Source of the DNA: Sulfurovum sp.
Lineage (GTDB): Bacteria; Campylobacterota; Campylobacteria; Campylobacterales; Sulfurovaceae
Assembly: GCA_027062365.1 (NCBI GenBank)
Contig: JAMOTK010000072.1
Location: 1-64,000, forward strand
Length of the DNA: 64,000 nt
Direction of reading: 5' to 3'
Made by a program: the position numbers and the translations under genes. The notes under the pieces are model-generated. The model was not told the DNA's origin. It searched no databases and saw nothing but the letters and a program-made list of their open reading frames with translations. Shown piece after piece: positions 29,658 to 39,316 of this stretch (position 1 is the first letter of the stretch; each line of letters begins with the position of its first letter).

Positions 29658-30242
29658 TTACTTTATCACGATAGGTACACCTTCTCTGACTGCGTACCAT
29701 AATTCTTTCATTGCTGTATTTGTCACTGCAACACATCCTTTTGTCCAATTTTTTGATAAACTATAGCTATCTCCATGACCATCTTCATTCCACTTAGGCT
29801 GTGCATGAATGGTAATATCCCCTCCAGCATTGACCCCTCTTCTTTTTGCATCTTCTTTATCAGAAGGGCGTGGGTACGAGATACATAAAGAACGATAATA
29901 CTTAGGAGAGCAAAGCTTTCTATGGATAAAAAACTCCCCCTCAGGCGTACGATAGTCACCTTGCTTTTGCTTATGTCCAATAGGATTTTTACCTAAAGAG
30001 ATAGGGATAGTTTGTGTCACTACTCCCTCTTTATAAAGATACATTTTCCTCTCTTTCTTGATAACCACAATAGCATCTATCCCCCCATCATCCATATAGT
30101 CTGTAGATTCGAGGAGTTCTTCCCTACATTGTTCAAGATTATACCTATCCTGAGGCACATCAGGCTCACAAGCTGTAAATAAAAGCATAAAAGAGAGTAG
30201 CGTTAATAAAGTATAAAATGTATTCATAAGGTATTTTAACAC
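29658..30242 (-). CDS. L,D-transpeptidase (YkuD-like) lipoprotein, copy 2
   Basis: LLFTAC lipobox-like; GDYRTPEGEFFIHRK; ITIHAQPKWNEDGHGDSYSLSKNWTKGCVAV. Confidence 0.85.
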   Translation of the reverse strand: MLKYLMNTFYTLLTLLSFMLLFTACEPDVPQDRYNLEQCREELLESTDYMDDGGIDAIVVIKKERKMYLYKEGVVTQTIPISLGKNPIGHKQKQGDYRTPEGEFFIHRKLCSPKYYRSLCISYPRPSDKEDAKRRGVNAGGDITIHAQPKWNEDGHGDSYSLSKNWTKGCVAVTNTAMKELWYAVREGVPIVIK

Positions 30243-30382
30243 AAGTAATGTAACAATGAGTCTATATTGATTATATCCTATTTAATTTAGATACAATTAT
30301 TAACAATTAAAGTCTATAATAAAGGTTCATTAAGTCTTTAGCCGAACTAAACAAAAAAACTAAACTAATTACAAGGTAATTG

Positions 30383-31726
30383 ATGAAATTAATTATTAAT
30401 AAATTCCCTCCAATAATAGAAAAATGTGAAATAGACTTATCCAAAAAACTAACTCTTTTTGTTGGAAAAAACAATAGTGGAAAAACATATGTTTCTCAAT
30501 TGATTTGGGCGATATATGACTTTGCTAATTATCAAAGTGATTATTGGAAGGATGATTATAATGTAATTGATTTTTTTACTTCTGAAAAATCACCTAACTA
30601 TACAATAGAAATTACAAAAGAATTATTAGAAAAAATTTCTGATAACTTTTCAAATTATTTAATAACAAAAAAAATTAAAAAAACTTTTAAGCAAGAAATA
30701 GATATTGATATAAATATAATTTTTTCTTTAAAAGAAATTAAAGAAAAAATTATTACAGGAGGGGTAACAGGGAGTGATGATTCCAAATTAGAATTTACTA
30801 AAAAACATGGTACTTTTAGTATTGATATTAATATAGTAAATTTAGATAAGATTGATATCCATTTAGATATTTTAAATAAATATTTAGAAAGTCAGATAAT
30901 TAAAGTTTTACTCGTAGATAATACAATTTATATGCCATCCACGAGACTTTTCTTACCTTCTTTTTATAAATATATAATCAGTATTGAAAAAGAGTTCAAA
31001 GATGATATTTTCAATAATTTTGATAAATTAGATAATCAAAACAAAAACTTTTTCCAATCTACTTATACCGAACCTGTTTATGAACTTATTAAAAAATTAA
31101 TTTTTGATATTGATACACCAATAAAAGAAAATAAATATTTAACAAAATTGACAAGTTTGATAGATGGAAATATTTCTATTGATAAATCAGAAGTACTTGG
31201 TATGGCTGATATATCTTATACGCATAGTTCAGGTAAAAAATTACCTATGTATTTAAGCTCTTCTATGGTTAATCAACTCGCTACAGTTTATTTATATTTT
31301 AAATATTGGTATCAAGAGGATAATAGTTTTCTTTTGTTAGATGAACCTGAAATGAATTTACATCCAGAGAAAAAAATAGAATTTACTCGTATTTTATTAG
31401 ACTACGCAAGTTCAAATAAATTATTAATAGCAACACATAGTTCTACTCTTGCAAAATCTATTATCAACTATATACATCTTTTTGATTTAAAAGATAAAAA
31501 AGAAGATATTCAAAATTTTGTAGAACAAAATGATTTAAAAATGGACTTTAATATTGATTTAAAAAGTAATGATATAGGAATATACTATTTCAATGGAAAA
31601 ACGATAGTTTCTTACAAAAAAGATAATAATTCCAATATTCATTTTGGAACTTTTACAGAGATAGAAGAATTACAAACTAAGCAATATGATTATATTATGG
31701 AAGAGTTAGATAGTTATGATTCATAA
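30383..31726 (+). CDS. AAA family ATPase (AAA_21/OLD-like ABC-ATPase fold)
   Basis: Walker A LFVGKNNSGKTYVSQ; Walker B/ABC FLLLDEPEMNLHPEKK; switch His LLIATHSSTLAKSI. Confidence 0.9.
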   Translation: MKLIINKFPPIIEKCEIDLSKKLTLFVGKNNSGKTYVSQLIWAIYDFANYQSDYWKDDYNVIDFFTSEKSPNYTIEITKELLEKISDNFSNYLITKKIKKTFKQEIDIDINIIFSLKEIKEKIITGGVTGSDDSKLEFTKKHGTFSIDINIVNLDKIDIHLDILNKYLESQIIKVLLVDNTIYMPSTRLFLPSFYKYIISIEKEFKDDIFNNFDKLDNQNKNFFQSTYTEPVYELIKKLIFDIDTPIKENKYLTKLTSLIDGNISIDKSEVLGMADISYTHSSGKKLPMYLSSSMVNQLATVYLYFKYWYQEDNSFLLLDEPEMNLHPEKKIEFTRILLDYASSNKLLIATHSSTLAKSIINYIHLFDLKDKKEDIQNFVEQNDLKMDFNIDLKSNDIGIYYFNGKTIVSYKKDNNSNIHFGTFTEIEELQTKQYDYIMEELDSYDS

Positions 31727-32048
31727 TATCTCTAAAGAGAATATTTTTGATTTTTTAAAGGGACAATCTATTATTGAAGAGATTTCAAATGTAGATTCTA
31801 TTGAGATTGAAGAGACAAAAGAAAATGCTAAATTGAAAAGAGTAACAATATCTAATCTCAATAAAAATTCAAGATATTGGGTTTTAAATACAGAAGCAGA
31901 TAGTTTTCAGCCACAAGGTAACAAAGTAGAAAAAATCATTTTAGAAGAGACTAGAGAAAAAATTTTAAATATTTTTTTAATAGAGTTAAAAAGTGGTCGG
32001 GTAAGGGAAAGTGATGTTATAAAAAAATTTAAAAATTCTCTTACTTGA
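31716..32048 (+). CDS. Small ATPase-coupled protein with possible ExK nuclease-like motif; frame continues beyond the TGA
   Basis: Overlaps ATPase end by 11 bp; contains EKILNIFLIELKSGRV; stop TGA at 32046-32048. Confidence 0.65.
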   Translation: MIHNISKENIFDFLKGQSIIEEISNVDSIEIEETKENAKLKRVTISNLNKNSRYWVLNTEADSFQPQGNKVEKIILEETREKILNIFLIELKSGRVRESDVIKKFKNSLT

Positions 32049-32252
32049 CTCTACTTTTTATTAAACCTTTTAAAGACTAAAGAGAATCAAAAAATACAAG
32101 TTTTTGGTGTTTTAGTATCTCAAAATGAGCGTATAAAATGGAATGATAAAAGCACCTTAAATATTTTAAGTTCAACAGCAATTAGATATAAAAGAAAATC
32201 ATTTTATACTTCTAATATTAGTATTGATATAGCTATTAATGACTTATTATAA
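32049..32252 (+). pseudogene. In-frame continuation of the preceding gene (67 codons, no start codon of its own at its 5' end)
   Basis: Same frame reads LYFLLNLLKTKENQKIQVFGVLVSQNERIKWNDKSTLNILSSTAIRYKRKSFYTSNISIDIAINDLL then TAA at 32250-32252. Confidence 0.6.
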
Positions 32253-32510
32253 TTTCCTTTTTTATTAAAACTTAATGGAAAAAATATGGTCTAGTGACAA
32301 CAACTCTATATAAAATAAATTCTTCAAAGTATCCACCCTCATCAGCTTCTTTAAAAATAACGCTCTTCTGCTGTCTCTATTTGTGGATTGCTTGGTATTT
32401 TGTTTAGAGTATCATTATCATCTAAACTCTCATTCTATAGTTAAAGCGTTAAATAATATTTTAAAAACGAGGGGTATATTTTTGTTTTTTAGAGATAAAA
32501 GAAAGAGTGC

Positions 32511-32535
32511 TAAGTACCCCATAAAGGAGTACTTA
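32511..32535 (-). terminator. Probable terminator downstream of tpx
   Basis: Inverted repeat taagtacccc-ataaa-ggagtactta (one mismatch). Confidence 0.45.
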
Positions 32536-32555
32536 AAAGGAGAATAACACGGAGA

Positions 32556-33071
32556 TTAACAAGCTGCTTTAGCTGCTGTAAGTGCTTCTTCGTAGTTTGG
32601 CTCTTCTGTGATTTCAGGTACAGTTTGCTTATATGCAATTTTACCGTCTTTTCCAATAACAAAGATAACTCTAGCAGTCACACCAGCCAAAGGACCATCA
32701 GCCAAAAGAACACCATAAGCGTTTGCGAAGTCTTTGTTTCTGAAGTCTGAACATACTTTGATGTTTTCAATACCAGCAGCTCCACACCATCTTGCAGCTG
32801 CAAAAGGTAAATCCATAGAAACAGTGATTACTTCTACACCGTCAAGTGAAGCAGCTTCTGTGTTAAATCTTCTAGTCTCAGCGTCACATACACCAGTGTC
32901 TAGTGAAGGTACTGCGATTACTAGTTGAACTTTACCTTCTCCACCAATTGTTTCATTTTGAAGCATTGGGTTACAGTTTACTACTGTAGTTACTGGAGCT
33001 GTGTCGCCTACGTTTACTTCTGTTCCACCAAGGTTACATACGATGTCGTTTTTAAATGTTACTGTTGCCAT
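32556..33071 (-). CDS. tpx: Thiol peroxidase (peroxiredoxin Tpx)
   Basis: Start trimmed to MATVTFKNDIVCNLGG; LIVIAVPSLDTGVCDAETRRFN-type active site text. Confidence 0.93.
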   Translation of the reverse strand: MATVTFKNDIVCNLGGTEVNVGDTAPVTTVVNCNPMLQNETIGGEGKVQLVIAVPSLDTGVCDAETRRFNTEAASLDGVEVITVSMDLPFAAARWCGAAGIENIKVCSDFRNKDFANAYGVLLADGPLAGVTARVIFVIGKDGKIAYKQTVPEITEEPNYEEALTAAKAAC

Positions 33072-33189
33072 TTTTAATTCCTTAAAATAATTTTGTAAAA
33101 GCATTATGACTTAAATAAGATAAAATTACTCTTAATTAAAAAACTATTTTTATTTTATTGTTCTATCCGTCTAATATAGTGCCACCATA

Positions 33190-34470
33190 CTAACCTTTTC
33201 TAGGGTCAACTATCTTTCCTGCGATGGCTGAGGCTGCTGCTACAGCAGAGTTGGCTAAATAGATTTCAGACGTTCTAGCACCCATACGACCCACAAAGTT
33301 ACGGTTGGTCGTAGCCACACATCTTTCATTGTCTCCCAATATCCCCATGTATCCACCCAAACATGCCCCACAAGTAGGGTTAGAGACTACAGCTCCTGCT
33401 TCGATGAGGATTTTGATAAGTCCTTCTTCTTGGGCTTGGAGTAAGATTTTTTGGGTGGCAGGGGTAACTATCATCCGTGTATGACGTGCCACTCTATGCC
33501 CCTCCATAATCTTTGCAGCAATGCGTAAATCTTCAATACGTCCATTGGTACATGAACCTATCATCACTTGGTCTATCTTCAAATCATCAGCCACGGCTTG
33601 TTCTACAGGTTTACCATTGCTTGGCAAAAATGGATAGGCAATCACAGGAGAAAGTGAAGCCGTATCTATCACTATCGTTTGACAATAGACAGCATCGGCA
33701 TCTGATACATGTATCTTTGGTTCATCTCTTAGCCCACCATTGATAGTGGCTCTCTCTGCCAAATAATCAGTAGTGATGTTATCCACAGCAAAAATACCAT
33801 TTTTAGCCCCTGCTTCGATAACCATGTTGGCAATAGAAAATCTATCTGCCATACCTAAGTGTTGTATCGCATCCCCTGTAAATTCAATGGCTTTATATAA
33901 TGCACCATCTACCCCTATCTGACGGATAAGCTCTAAGATAATATCTTTACCATAGATATGCTCTGCTGGTTTACCTCTAAGCTCTACTTTGATAGTCTCA
34001 GGTACTTTAAACCAATTCCCCCCAGTAATCATCCCAAAGGCTAAGTCTGTTGACCCCATGCCTGTAGAAAAAGCACCCAATGCACCATGTGTACAAGTAT
34101 GAGAATCAGCCCCGATAATCACATCCCCAGGAAGCACCAAACCCTTTTCGGGAAGTAAGGCGTGTTCTATGCCCATGTCTTTTTCATCAAAGAAGTATTT
34201 GAGGTCATGTTTATACGCAAATTCACGAGAAATTTTGGCTTGATTGGCTGAAGCAATATCTTTAGCAGGAATATAATGATCCATGACCAAAGCAAAATTA
34301 TCAGGTCGTGCCAATGTCTCTGCCCCACTTTGCTCAAAAGCCCTAATAGAGATAGGTGTCGTAATATCATTACCAATAATCATATCAATCCCTACCCTTA
34401 CTATCTCCCCTGCCATTACTTCACGTCCTGCATGTTCTGAAAAAATCTTTTCTGTCATAGTTTGTGCCAT
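33190..34470 (-). CDS. leuC: 3-isopropylmalate dehydratase large subunit / aconitase family
   Basis: DVIIGADSHTCTHGALGAFSTGMGSTDLA, IGSCTNGRIEDLRIAA, NPTCGACLGGYMGIL, STNRNF-type motif. Confidence 0.88.
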   Translation of the reverse strand: MAQTMTEKIFSEHAGREVMAGEIVRVGIDMIIGNDITTPISIRAFEQSGAETLARPDNFALVMDHYIPAKDIASANQAKISREFAYKHDLKYFFDEKDMGIEHALLPEKGLVLPGDVIIGADSHTCTHGALGAFSTGMGSTDLAFGMITGGNWFKVPETIKVELRGKPAEHIYGKDIILELIRQIGVDGALYKAIEFTGDAIQHLGMADRFSIANMVIEAGAKNGIFAVDNITTDYLAERATINGGLRDEPKIHVSDADAVYCQTIVIDTASLSPVIAYPFLPSNGKPVEQAVADDLKIDQVMIGSCTNGRIEDLRIAAKIMEGHRVARHTRMIVTPATQKILLQAQEEGLIKILIEAGAVVSNPTCGACLGGYMGILGDNERCVATTNRNFVGRMGARTSEIYLANSAVAAASAIAGKIVDPRKG

Positions 34471-34616
34471 AGTACCATCCTTGCGTTACCTCATTGAAAG
34501 AGGCTAAATATGAGAAGAATTATAGCGAAATAGTTTTGTCAATTACTTTCAAAATGTATGTCCAACACTATTATTTGATTTTTGGTATAATAATAAAAAA
34601 TAATAAGGGAGCTAAA

Positions 34617-34715
34617 ATGCCATCATTATCAATGTTTTATGGAATCATCATTTATATGTATTACAAAGACAATAAGCAACATCATAAACCTTATAAAATA
34701 GAACCCCTAAGATAA
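34617..34715 (+). pseudogene. Truncated DUF4160-family gene
   Basis: MPSLSMFYGIIIYMYYKDNKQHHKPYKIEPLR* resembles the N-terminus of DUF4160 proteins (P.ISRFYGIxIxMYYxDHxPPHFH) and then stops. Confidence 0.6.
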
Positions 34716-34765
34716 TGAATCCACGAATCAAAGAAGTCATCCCTACTGATGATTATATCAAATAA
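34715..34765 (+). pseudogene. Truncated DUF2442-family gene
   Basis: TAATG overlap with previous remnant; MNPRIKEVIPTDDYIK* matches the start of DUF2442 proteins (MNPRVKEVxPxDDYxL). Confidence 0.6.
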
Positions 34766-34814
34766 AGCTAATTTCTAGGGTTTACACAGTTAGGGATACT
34801 CTCTCAATAATATA

Positions 34815-35522
34815 TCATTTTTTTGCACAAACCGATAAAAGAATAAGCAACTTTTCAGCAGCTTCTTGAATATCTTGAAAAGTCATTGGTATCTCTTCTG
34901 AATGAGAAGCAATCGCAACCTCTTCAGGTTTAAATCTAAGAGAACCTATTTTGAGTTTTTGTTCCTTATAATATTTATCAGTTGCTGACTCTTCTAAACA
35001 ACTTAAAATATAATTTTGCCATATGTCATCTTCTTCTCGTCTCTCCCAACTCTCTAAATCAATAATAACATAAGCTTGAGAATGTAAAACTTGCATTACA
35101 AAAGTAGCACAAGTTAGACCAGCATAATTATCTTCACTAACAATAGAACCATTCGGTTTTACCTCTATACCGTCAATAGAGATACCATAATTAATCCTTT
35201 CTTTATTTTCATCATAAACCATATCTAAAAATATTTGAAAATTCATCATATTATATTCATCAAAAGGAATATTTAACCAAAGATACTTAGTATTAACTGT
35301 ATCATCAAAACAAAGTTGATTATGCCAAGCTAAGTGTAGAAACATAACCTTTTCATTGGAATAAGAGTTATATAAAAAACCTATATGTCGTTGATTTGAA
35401 TTTACTTCTCCTATACAGATACATACACTATCAATATCTTTAATATTATCGTTCTTCAAACTACTTTTATAAGAGTCCATACAATAACTTTTCACTACTA
35501 TGACCTCTTTTTGATAATTCAA
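34815..35522 (-). CDS. Uncharacterised protein, possibly permuted NlpC/P60 or papain-like fold
   Basis: HLAWHNQL followed by NYAGLTCATFVMQVL; third gene of overlapping operon; start may be internal (MDSYKSS). Confidence 0.55.
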   Translation of the reverse strand: MNYQKEVIVVKSYCMDSYKSSLKNDNIKDIDSVCICIGEVNSNQRHIGFLYNSYSNEKVMFLHLAWHNQLCFDDTVNTKYLWLNIPFDEYNMMNFQIFLDMVYDENKERINYGISIDGIEVKPNGSIVSEDNYAGLTCATFVMQVLHSQAYVIIDLESWERREEDDIWQNYILSCLEESATDKYYKEQKLKIGSLRFKPEEVAIASHSEEIPMTFQDIQEAAEKLLILLSVCAKK

Positions 35523-35976
35523 TATTCACTTTATTTAAAAAAGATTTCCAAGAACTTACTTGAGACTTCCAAGGGTTCGTTAATCTCAATAAACCTATCA
35601 TCAAAACTTCACTTGTATCAGATATCTGAATACTATTTAACAAAATATTGAAAGCTTGAAAATTACCTTTTAACATAAGTGAACGAATATTTTTATAAAA
35701 AGGTAATAATACTTTTGGATTGTCAATAGTTTTTAAATTATCTAAAAAATTCGCTGTCCAAGGTTTATTTTGTCTTAATAAATAATAATCTTCTAAAGAT
35801 ATCCGTTCTGTAATGGTTACATTTTGAAAATTTGAACTAATTTCTATTTCAGTTAAAAAACTAGTTGTTTTACTATAAAATATTGTACTTTCTTCAATAG
35901 GTATATCATTTTTTTGTTCGCTATATGCCAATGTATTAATTATAGGATAATCAAATTGTGGTGATGATATCAACAT
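35467..35976 (-). CDS. Uncharacterised protein, middle gene of TIGR04255 operon
   Basis: 169-aa ORF overlapping both neighbours. Confidence 0.6.
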   Translation of the reverse strand: MLISSPQFDYPIINTLAYSEQKNDIPIEESTIFYSKTTSFLTEIEISSNFQNVTITERISLEDYYLLRQNKPWTANFLDNLKTIDNPKVLLPFYKNIRSLMLKGNFQAFNILLNSIQISDTSEVLMIGLLRLTNPWKSQVSSWKSFLNKVNIELSKRGHSSEKLLYGLL

Positions 35977-36739
35977 AATTATTCCTTAACATAGTTTTAA
36001 AAATATACTTAATATTAGAATGTGATTTTTCACACCATAAAGAAATAGCCTCGTCAAGGTTTTGATGGTTTTCAATAAAGTCACTAACCTTACTTTCAAG
36101 AGAAATAGTAAATATAAATCCTTTTTTTCCATTAATCATTCCCGTTGTTATCAATACTCTAATTTGTCCTATAGGTTTTAAAGAGTTTAAAGTAAAACTT
36201 GTAATAATATCCCCATTAAATTTATCACAAATATTTTCATTTTTAAGTATTTCTTTTGGTAATTGAAATTTTAAATTGAAATTTTTTTCAAAAAATTCTT
36301 CAATTTTATCATTTTTATCTAAATAAAATATATTTTGATAATTTAATACAATTCTAGCCGTTTCTTTAATATTTTCAAAATGATTGTGATTTGCTTCTTT
36401 TAAAATAATGATATTATCATCTATTGTTTTTTTAAAACTTTCCCACTTATATCCTTCTTTCATTTGATTGATAGTGAATATACCTAATCCCAATTGAAAA
36501 GCAGGAGAGGAAACATCTTCTTTTTGTAAAAAACGGTATCTAACAATATGAGGTACTTTAGGAAGATTTGGATTTAAATCTTCCATAATTAAATAGCCTG
36601 AATTTTTAGCTGATTTACTTAATTGTCCTGCTAATAAATTTTGCTCATCAGCTGTAAAAATATATTGATTAGAACTTTTTTCTCCCCATCTAAGTTCAAA
36701 AACTGCTTCAAGTAATGGAATTTGAATATTATCTTTCAT
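35951..36739 (-). CDS. TIGR04255 family protein
   Basis: N-terminal PLLEAVFELRWGE signature-like text and family-like length. Confidence 0.7.
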   Translation of the reverse strand: MKDNIQIPLLEAVFELRWGEKSSNQYIFTADEQNLLAGQLSKSAKNSGYLIMEDLNPNLPKVPHIVRYRFLQKEDVSSPAFQLGLGIFTINQMKEGYKWESFKKTIDDNIIILKEANHNHFENIKETARIVLNYQNIFYLDKNDKIEEFFEKNFNLKFQLPKEILKNENICDKFNGDIITSFTLNSLKPIGQIRVLITTGMINGKKGFIFTISLESKVSDFIENHQNLDEAISLWCEKSHSNIKYIFKTMLRNNYVDIITTI

Positions 36740-37163
36740 AAAGCTTTCCTCATTATTTAATTTTTTATATTTATTTACTTATTGAATAATATTTATATAT
36801 GTATTATCATATTTTAGCATTTCCATACTTAGTATCAATCACACCATTTAAAAAACGGATTTGTCTATTTTACTAATCCTACTATATTTCTTACGGCACT
36901 TTCTAAAATTACTTTACTTCCCTACAACACGACCCTAAAAGGATATAGCATCAACTACTTTGAAATGCATGACCCTTGATTAGATTGTTCTTATAGTTTT
37001 TTTACTATTTATTTTGTTATATTTAGTGCCTAATAATTTGATATTATATTTTATCTAAAGGTTAATTTAATACTCATTTGTACACACTTATTCAATCAAC
37101 TCCATTATAGCGAAATAGTTTTATGGTAGAATTGCACTATACTTTATTGATAGGACAAGCCAC

Positions 37164-38528
37164 ATGAAATTAAATATACTTCACGCTATTGCTAAACATT
37201 TGAATGACTTTACATTCGTGAGTCGTGCTAGGCGTATTGAAGACAATACTTTGGAGATAATGTTTGATAAATCTCAAAGCTATTTCTTTACGATGACACG
37301 TGGGCATAGTATTGTCTATAAAGCTCCTTCACAAAGACCACTTAAGGGGTATAATGCTCCTTTTGATACGCTTTTGCATAGCCTTCTTAGTGGGTCTAGG
37401 CTTTTGCAGGTAGAGGTGATGAATAATGACCGTATTTTGCGTTTTACACTTGCACCAAAGAGTTCTTATAAAGATAAGATTGTCTATCTACAGTTAGAAT
37501 TTACAGGCAAAAATACCAATGCCATACTCATTGATGACAATGAGGTCACGATAGAAGCCCTTAGGCATATCGATGCTGATAGCTCTTTTCGTGTGATTCG
37601 TCCGGGGATGGAACTGTTGGCTATCCCTCCTAGAGAAAGCAGTTATACCCCACCCCTATCTACAGAAGAGAGTCAACCCATCACCGATATAGATGGCTAT
37701 TTGGAAGAGATTTTTGCAAAGCGACAAGCCCACAAACTCCAAGAACTCAAAAAACAAAAATGTGCTACCGTTGCTAAAAAAATCAAAAAATTTGAGCAAC
37801 TTTTGAACAAGCTACCTAACAAAGAAAAACTAGCCGAACAATCTAAACAATTTCAAAATGATGCAAATCTTATTTTATCAAACCTTTATCAGATTAAGCC
37901 TTATGATGCAAAGCTTAAAACGTACAATTATGAAGGCGAGGAGGTCACCATAACCCTACCCAAAGATACAAAGGTCAATCGTATGCCTGACCACTATTTT
38001 AATCTCTCTAAACGTGCCAAATCTAAAGCCAAAAATGTGCATATAGAACAAGAAAATCTAAGCTCCAAAAAAGCTTTTTATGAAAACATTTACCATGCCT
38101 TAGAACGCACTACTCTGCCCTATGAGCTAGAGCTTCTTGTACCCAAACGTGCCAAATCTTTGCGTAAAAAAGAGAAGCTACGAGAGGGAGAACTGTTTTG
38201 GATAGAAGACTACAAGGTGCTAGTAGGTCGCAATAGCCAAGAAAATCAAAAGCTTTTGGGTCTGGCAAAAGCCAATGATATATGGATGCATATACGCAAT
38301 GTACCTTCAAGCCATGTCATCATCAGAACAGACAAACAAAACCTACCAGACTCCGTCATCCAAGCAGCGGCCAAGCTCTGTGTGGATTTTTCGGTCAAAC
38401 AAGCTGGAGATTATGAGATAGACTATACCAAACGTAAATTTATCAAAGTACAAGAAGGCTCAAACGTACTTTATAACAAATATAAAACGATTCGTGTAAC
38501 AAAAGAGGGCATAGAAATCAGAGTCTAA
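37164..38528 (+). CDS. NFACT family protein (RqcH/FbpA-like)
   Basis: N-terminal NFACT-N text; C-terminal NFACT-R WIEDYKVLVGRNSQENQKLLGLAKANDIWMHIRNVPSSHVII. Confidence 0.88.
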   Translation: MKLNILHAIAKHLNDFTFVSRARRIEDNTLEIMFDKSQSYFFTMTRGHSIVYKAPSQRPLKGYNAPFDTLLHSLLSGSRLLQVEVMNNDRILRFTLAPKSSYKDKIVYLQLEFTGKNTNAILIDDNEVTIEALRHIDADSSFRVIRPGMELLAIPPRESSYTPPLSTEESQPITDIDGYLEEIFAKRQAHKLQELKKQKCATVAKKIKKFEQLLNKLPNKEKLAEQSKQFQNDANLILSNLYQIKPYDAKLKTYNYEGEEVTITLPKDTKVNRMPDHYFNLSKRAKSKAKNVHIEQENLSSKKAFYENIYHALERTTLPYELELLVPKRAKSLRKKEKLREGELFWIEDYKVLVGRNSQENQKLLGLAKANDIWMHIRNVPSSHVIIRTDKQNLPDSVIQAAAKLCVDFSVKQAGDYEIDYTKRKFIKVQEGSNVLYNKYKTIRVTKEGIEIRV

Positions 38529-38552
38529 TTCAAAGCATGATATAATTACTTC

Positions 38553-39314
38553 ATGAAAAATTTAACTTCTTTACAACAACGAATTATTACAGGTATAGGG
38601 CTATTGACCCTAGTAGGGTTTATCGGATGGATAGACAACTTTTTAATGATGTGGGCATTTTTGGGTGTCATCTATATCTTTGCCTTTTATGAAGCGATGA
38701 AACTCTTTAAGCTCAAATCATCTTCTGCCTATTTTTGGGCTGTGCTTTTATGGATATTTGCCTATGCCTATCCTAATCCTGATGATTTATTTTTCTTAGT
38801 GGCTATCATCTTTGCAGGGTCTATCGCCTATTTACATAATTTTGACAAGAGATTGCTCTTGCCTTTTCTCTATCCTGTCTCAGGGATACTCTTTTTCCTT
38901 ATCTTATATCAAGACTTTGGTATCTTAGCGATGGCATGGCTACTCATTACCGTAGCCGTTGCAGATACAGGAGCATACTTCACAGGAAAAGCCATAGGAA
39001 AAACCAAATTTTCAGACACAAGCCCAAACAAGACACTCGAAGGGGTCTTTGGGGGGATAATACTCGCTACCGTGATAGGAACATATCTAGGAGTATATAG
39101 CGATATAGCCCCTCTATGGACGGCACTTATCGTCACCTTTTTGATGGCCCTATCGTCTGTCTTTGGTGACCTTTTTGAATCTTACCTCAAGCGAGAAGCA
39201 GGGGTCAAAGACTCTGGAGATTTACTTCCTGGTCATGGTGGGATACTAGATAGAATTGATGGCTACCTCTTTGCCGCACCTATCATGGTCATTAGCCTAC
39301 GAGCCTTTTTATAA
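38553..39314 (+). CDS. cdsA: Phosphatidate cytidylyltransferase
   Basis: Multi-TM; VADTGAYFTGKAIGKTKFSDTSPNKTLEGVFGG; SVFGDLFESYLKREAGVKDSGDLLPGHGGILDRIDG. Confidence 0.95.
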   Translation: MKNLTSLQQRIITGIGLLTLVGFIGWIDNFLMMWAFLGVIYIFAFYEAMKLFKLKSSSAYFWAVLLWIFAYAYPNPDDLFFLVAIIFAGSIAYLHNFDKRLLLPFLYPVSGILFFLILYQDFGILAMAWLLITVAVADTGAYFTGKAIGKTKFSDTSPNKTLEGVFGGIILATVIGTYLGVYSDIAPLWTALIVTFLMALSSVFGDLFESYLKREAGVKDSGDLLPGHGGILDRIDGYLFAAPIMVISLRAFL

Positions 39315-39316
39315 GC

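Noticed and set aside
32046-32048. Selenocysteine decoding of the TGA in the ATPase partner gene
   Set aside because: No convincing bacterial SECIS hairpin visible immediately 3' of the TGA and no redox-type sequence context; nonsense mutation or leaky stop is simpler.
36900-36980. Possible MsrA relic (YFEMHDP* resembling FFEIHDPT)
   Set aside because: Match is only a few residues and flanking translation does not align; chance cannot be excluded.
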